A stretch of 6,672 nucleotides of DNA from an uncultured Clostridia bacterium (GTDB taxonomy: Bacteria; Bacillota; Clostridia; Oscillospirales; CAG-272). The notes beneath the pieces are model-generated. The model was not told where the DNA came from and searched no databases. It was given only the letters and a program-made list of their open reading frames with translations. This document shows, piece by piece, positions 5,219-6,672 of this stretch (position 1 is its first letter; the number at the start of each line of letters is the position of its first letter). Made by a program: the position numbers and the translations under genes. Location: NCBI GenBank assembly GCA_937894775.1, contig CALAXC010000209.1:1-6672 (forward strand), given 5' to 3'.

Positions 5219-5910
5219 ATTATTACGTTATAATGCGTATCCGTATAGTCCATAAGACGGTATCTTTGTGTGTTACCGACCTGGCGAACATTGTGACCTT
5301 CTTTTTTCAGAAGTTCGATCAATCGGTCCTTTGTAACGTAGATAGAGCCGGTAATATATCCGTTATCGGCAACAGCCCTACAAAACGGGAACTTTGAAAA
5401 GCCGTACATCGATGTGCTATTATGATCCGGTCTCACCTCAACTGTATCAATCCCATATACCTCTTTTAGCTTATCCCATATCTCTTCTTCGGTACAAACC
5501 ATGCCGTACGGTATAGCGGAAACCATGATGTAATATGCAAGCTGAGGGATATAATAATACTTTCCGTTCACACCAAGCTTGCTTTCAACCTGGGGTAATA
5601 CAACGTATACGTCGTGAACGGTGGTCTCAGTATCATCATGACCCTTTCCGAAGAACAAATACGGATCTAACTGCAAGACCTCACAGACAGACAAAACGAT
5701 TCTTGCACTGCTGCCGGAAAAAGAGCACTCTCCGCTTTCGACTCTTTGATATTGGCGCAGCTGTATACCCGCAGCCTGGGCGACCTGCTGTTGAGTCAAA
5801 TCCAGTTCCTTTCGCCGTTGCTGCAGCACATGGCAATCCTTCATGGACTGAATCTCAAATTCCATACCATTTACAACATCTGTTTCAAATACGAATTTCT
5901 TGAACTTCAT
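5215..5910 (-). CDS. XRE-type regulator with a C-terminal alkyltransferase-like domain
   Basis: The 231-residue protein carries a cro/C1-type helix-turn-helix at about 28-86 (LQQRRKELDLTQQQVAQAAGI, RQYQRVESGE, then LSVCEVLQLDPYLFF). After a linker, residues 119-210 resemble the DNA-binding domain of O6-methylguanine methyltransferases and ATL proteins: IPYGMVCTEEEIWDKL (133-148, like IPYGxVxTYxxIA), FPFCRAV (174-180, like PCHRVV) and a final LLKKEGHNV (200-208). The methyl-accepting Cys of PCHR is Phe here, so alkyl transfer is unlikely. AAAGGGGGAG (5918-5927) supports the start. A strong promoter and an inverted-repeat operator lie directly upstream, implying autorepression. The HTH is certain; the alkyltransferase-like domain is a motif-level inference. 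Confidence 0.8.
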   Translation of the reverse strand: MKFKKFVFETDVVNGMEFEIQSMKDCHVLQQRRKELDLTQQQVAQAAGIQLRQYQRVESGECSFSGSSARIVLSVCEVLQLDPYLFFGKGHDDTETTVHDVYVVLPQVESKLGVNGKYYYIPQLAYYIMVSAIPYGMVCTEEEIWDKLKEVYGIDTVEVRPDHNSTSMYGFSKFPFCRAVADNGYITGSIYVTKDRLIELLKKEGHNVRQVGNTQRYRLMDYTDTHYNVII

Positions 5911-5934
5911 ATCAGCACTCCCCCTTTGCTTTTT

Positions 5935-5957
5935 GTGTCGTATATATTATACGACAC
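5935..5957. promoter_or_regulatory. Perfect 10-bp inverted repeat, likely operator of the XRE-type regulator
   Basis: GTGTCGTATA (5935-5944) is the exact reverse complement of TATACGACAC (5948-5957), separated by three bases. The repeat covers the -10 box of the regulator's own promoter, the standard place for a C1/XRE autorepressor to bind. Two-fold symmetry suits a dimer. Binding is inferred from position. Confidence 0.75.
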
Positions 5958-5974
5958 TTTTGCATTTTCGTCAA
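5946..5974 (-). promoter_or_regulatory. Sigma-A promoter of the XRE operon
   Basis: On the minus strand TTGACG (5969-5974) is followed after exactly 17 bases by TATAAT (5946-5951). Transcription should begin near 5939, giving a leader of about 29 bases that includes the AAAGGGGGAG ribosome binding site. The promoter's -10 box lies inside the inverted-repeat operator. Confidence 0.8.
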
Positions 5975-5986
5975 GAGAAAGCCAAA

Positions 5987-6015
5987 ATAATTTTCAAAAT
6001 TTCGATAAGTGTCAA
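5987..6015 (-). promoter_or_regulatory. Possible second, upstream promoter for the XRE operon
   Basis: The minus strand has a consensus TTGACA (6010-6015), 17 bases, then AATTAT (5987-5992), which matches the -10 consensus at four of six bases. It would lie 41 bases upstream of the main promoter, outside the inverted repeat. It overlaps the proposed start region of the plus-strand ORF at 6018. The weak -10 box keeps this tentative. Confidence 0.3.
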
Positions 6016-6017
6016 AA

Positions 6018-6284
6018 ATGCTCTTTCACGCAGCAAATCTGATATTAAAGTTGATTCATCTGCTATATGAAGCACTTCCGGGGCTTAACACAAGCAACAT
6101 AACAAAAGCAAGAAAAAGTGAGGAATGTACGGAAGATGAAATGCAATGTATCGCCTATATATTGGATTATCTCTGCGATAAGATGGACGAGGATATCTTC
6201 TGGATCGTTTATGAAATATGGCTAGCCGGGCATGACCTGTTCGTTAACGCTCTTTGGGAATGCAGAGTCTTACATCACAAATAA
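6018..6284 (+). CDS. Small hypothetical protein, divergent from the XRE operon
   Basis: The ORF codes for 88 residues from ATG 6018; a GTG at 6009 is the only earlier start, since TAA lies at 6006-6008. I do not recognise it. The sequence is acidic and helical, with HAANLILKLIHLLYEALPGL at the start and a core rich in aromatic and acidic residues, ILDYLCDKMDEDIFWIVYEIW. It has two Cys near the middle and one near the end, and no clear membrane span. Protein-like composition and the absence of a better frame on either strand suggest it is real, but no Shine-Dalgarno sequence or convincing promoter precedes it. It ends one base before the convergent gene on the right. It could be regulated from the XRE operator region; that is a guess. 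Confidence 0.5.
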   Translation: MLFHAANLILKLIHLLYEALPGLNTSNITKARKSEECTEDEMQCIAYILDYLCDKMDEDIFWIVYEIWLAGHDLFVNALWECRVLHHK

Positions 6285-6285
6285 G

Positions 6286-6672
6286 CTACAGCATCATCAG
6301 CTTTTCTTTCATGCATCGTGTCCATTTTAAACCGGCAAGTTTGCTTTCAATAGCCGAGTTTGCTGTGTCAATAGCCGTATTTACCATATCAATAGACGAA
6401 TCTTCATCATCAATAGCTGAATTTGCATTATAATTTACATTCTTCAGTATGACCTTGAACGATGGATCGGTAGAAACAAATCGGGGCATATAACTATCCA
6501 TATATTCGGGAAGTGCCTTTGTCGCTTCAACAATTTTATGAAGACCAAACCCACGACGCTCCATATATCTCATGCAATGTAACGGATCTGCAATAATGGG
6601 ATTTCTTCTCGCAGAGGTAAAGCAGTGGGCAATGCAATGCCTTGAAACATATTCCAAGTGTTCCGTCAGGGG
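6286..6672 (-). CDS. C-terminal part of an AlbA/Schlafen-type 'RecG-like' ATP-binding protein (cut by window edge)
   Basis: Minus-strand codons remain open to the right edge (first visible residues PLTEHLEYVS), so the 5' end of the gene is outside the window. The segment ARRNPIIADPLHCMRYMERRGFGLHKIVEA is the characteristic RNP.(L/I)AD......ERRG.G...I signature of the HATPase_c_4 domain that follows the AlbA_2 (Schlafen-like) domain in proteins often called 'putative ATP-dependent DNA helicase' or transcriptional regulators. The strand FKVILKNVNY closes that domain. Four tandem 7-residue repeats (consensus ANSAIDx) follow, then a short basic tail ending LMML. The winged helix often found at the C-terminus of this family is missing, so the protein may be shortened. 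In phage-rich regions such proteins are often accessory or defence-linked, but nothing here shows its role. Confidence 0.7.
   Translation of the reverse strand, partial: PLTEHLEYVSRHCIAHCFTSARRNPIIADPLHCMRYMERRGFGLHKIVEATKALPEYMDSYMPRFVSTDPSFKVILKNVNYNANSAIDDEDSSIDMVNTAIDTANSAIESKLAGLKWTRCMKEKLMML
6347..6430 (-). repeat. Four tandem 21-bp repeats within the RecG-like gene
   Basis: The word TCAATAG recurs at 6347, 6368, 6389 and 6410, exactly 21 bases apart. The units encode ANSAIDD, EDSSIDM, VNTAIDT and ANSAIES. The core (A/S)I(D/E) is constant while the other positions vary, so the array is old rather than newly expanded. It likely forms a flexible or coiled linker. Confidence 0.8.

Noticed and set aside
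5746..6042. Plus-strand open frame across the start of the XRE gene and its promoter
   Set aside because: Most of it is antisense to the helix-turn-helix coding part, and the rest crosses the promoter and operator.
6283..6303. AAGCT...AGCTT hairpin between the convergent ends at 6284 and 6286
   Set aside because: The stem has only five pairs with an 11-base loop, and most of it lies inside the coding end of the minus-strand gene. A terminator is not supported.

Overview
The window looks like accessory DNA from a low-to-moderate GC Firmicute, most likely a gut Clostridium relative (Oscillospiraceae/Lachnospiraceae type). The grounds are strong AAAGGAGG-type ribosome binding sites, a sigma-A promoter with TTGACG-17-TATAAT, a U-tract terminator, and gene families I associate with clostridial genomes: a LexA-like S24 repressor, a small CxxC protein, an XhlA/holin pair, and a clostridial-type metallophosphoesterase. 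No rRNA, tRNA, CRISPR array or complete insertion sequence is visible.

Positions 1-745 are a mosaic. Four unrelated gene pieces abut within 750 bases: a minus-strand piece of a thiamine-pyrophosphate decarboxylase (about 2-181), a plus-strand piece of a CpaF/TadA secretion ATPase (about 159-493), the C-terminal part of an NAD-dependent epimerase (about 491-742), and then a LexA-like repressor whose N-terminus has been replaced by the epimerase piece (homology from about 726 to 1243). Each piece is truncated at both ends, and at least the first and third joins lie in short stretches that can be read as either partner. The simplest reading is a chimeric contig end, so the calls left of about 740 should not be read as one genome's gene order.

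Positions 1244-4796 look like ordinary, well-organised DNA. A zinc-ribbon-like small protein follows the repressor and is closed by a strong terminator (1506-1553). Next comes a plus-strand run: a small DeoR/HTH_11-type regulator (1571-1912), an XhlA-like coiled-coil membrane protein (2000-2290), a small holin (2302-2589), a membrane-anchored metallophosphoesterase with altered motifs (2620-3687), and an AspT/YidE-type permease (3687-4796) that overlaps the phosphoesterase by one base. The holin pair suggests a phage-derived lysis cassette, but no endolysin follows. The phosphoesterase and permease sit where it would be expected.

A bidirectional terminator hairpin (4796-4842) separates this run from a convergent minus-strand operon. 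That operon has an XRE-type regulator with a C-terminal alkyltransferase-like domain (5215-5910), a possible 24-residue peptide (5144-5218) and a 100-residue unknown protein (4845-5147), chained by two ATGA stop-start overlaps. Its promoter is excellent, and a perfect 10-bp inverted repeat covers the -10 box, which suggests autorepression. Beyond it are a small unknown plus-strand ORF (6018-6284) and, at the right edge, the C-terminal end of an AlbA/Schlafen-type 'RecG-like' ATP-binding protein (6286-6672, minus) that ends in four tandem 7-residue repeats.
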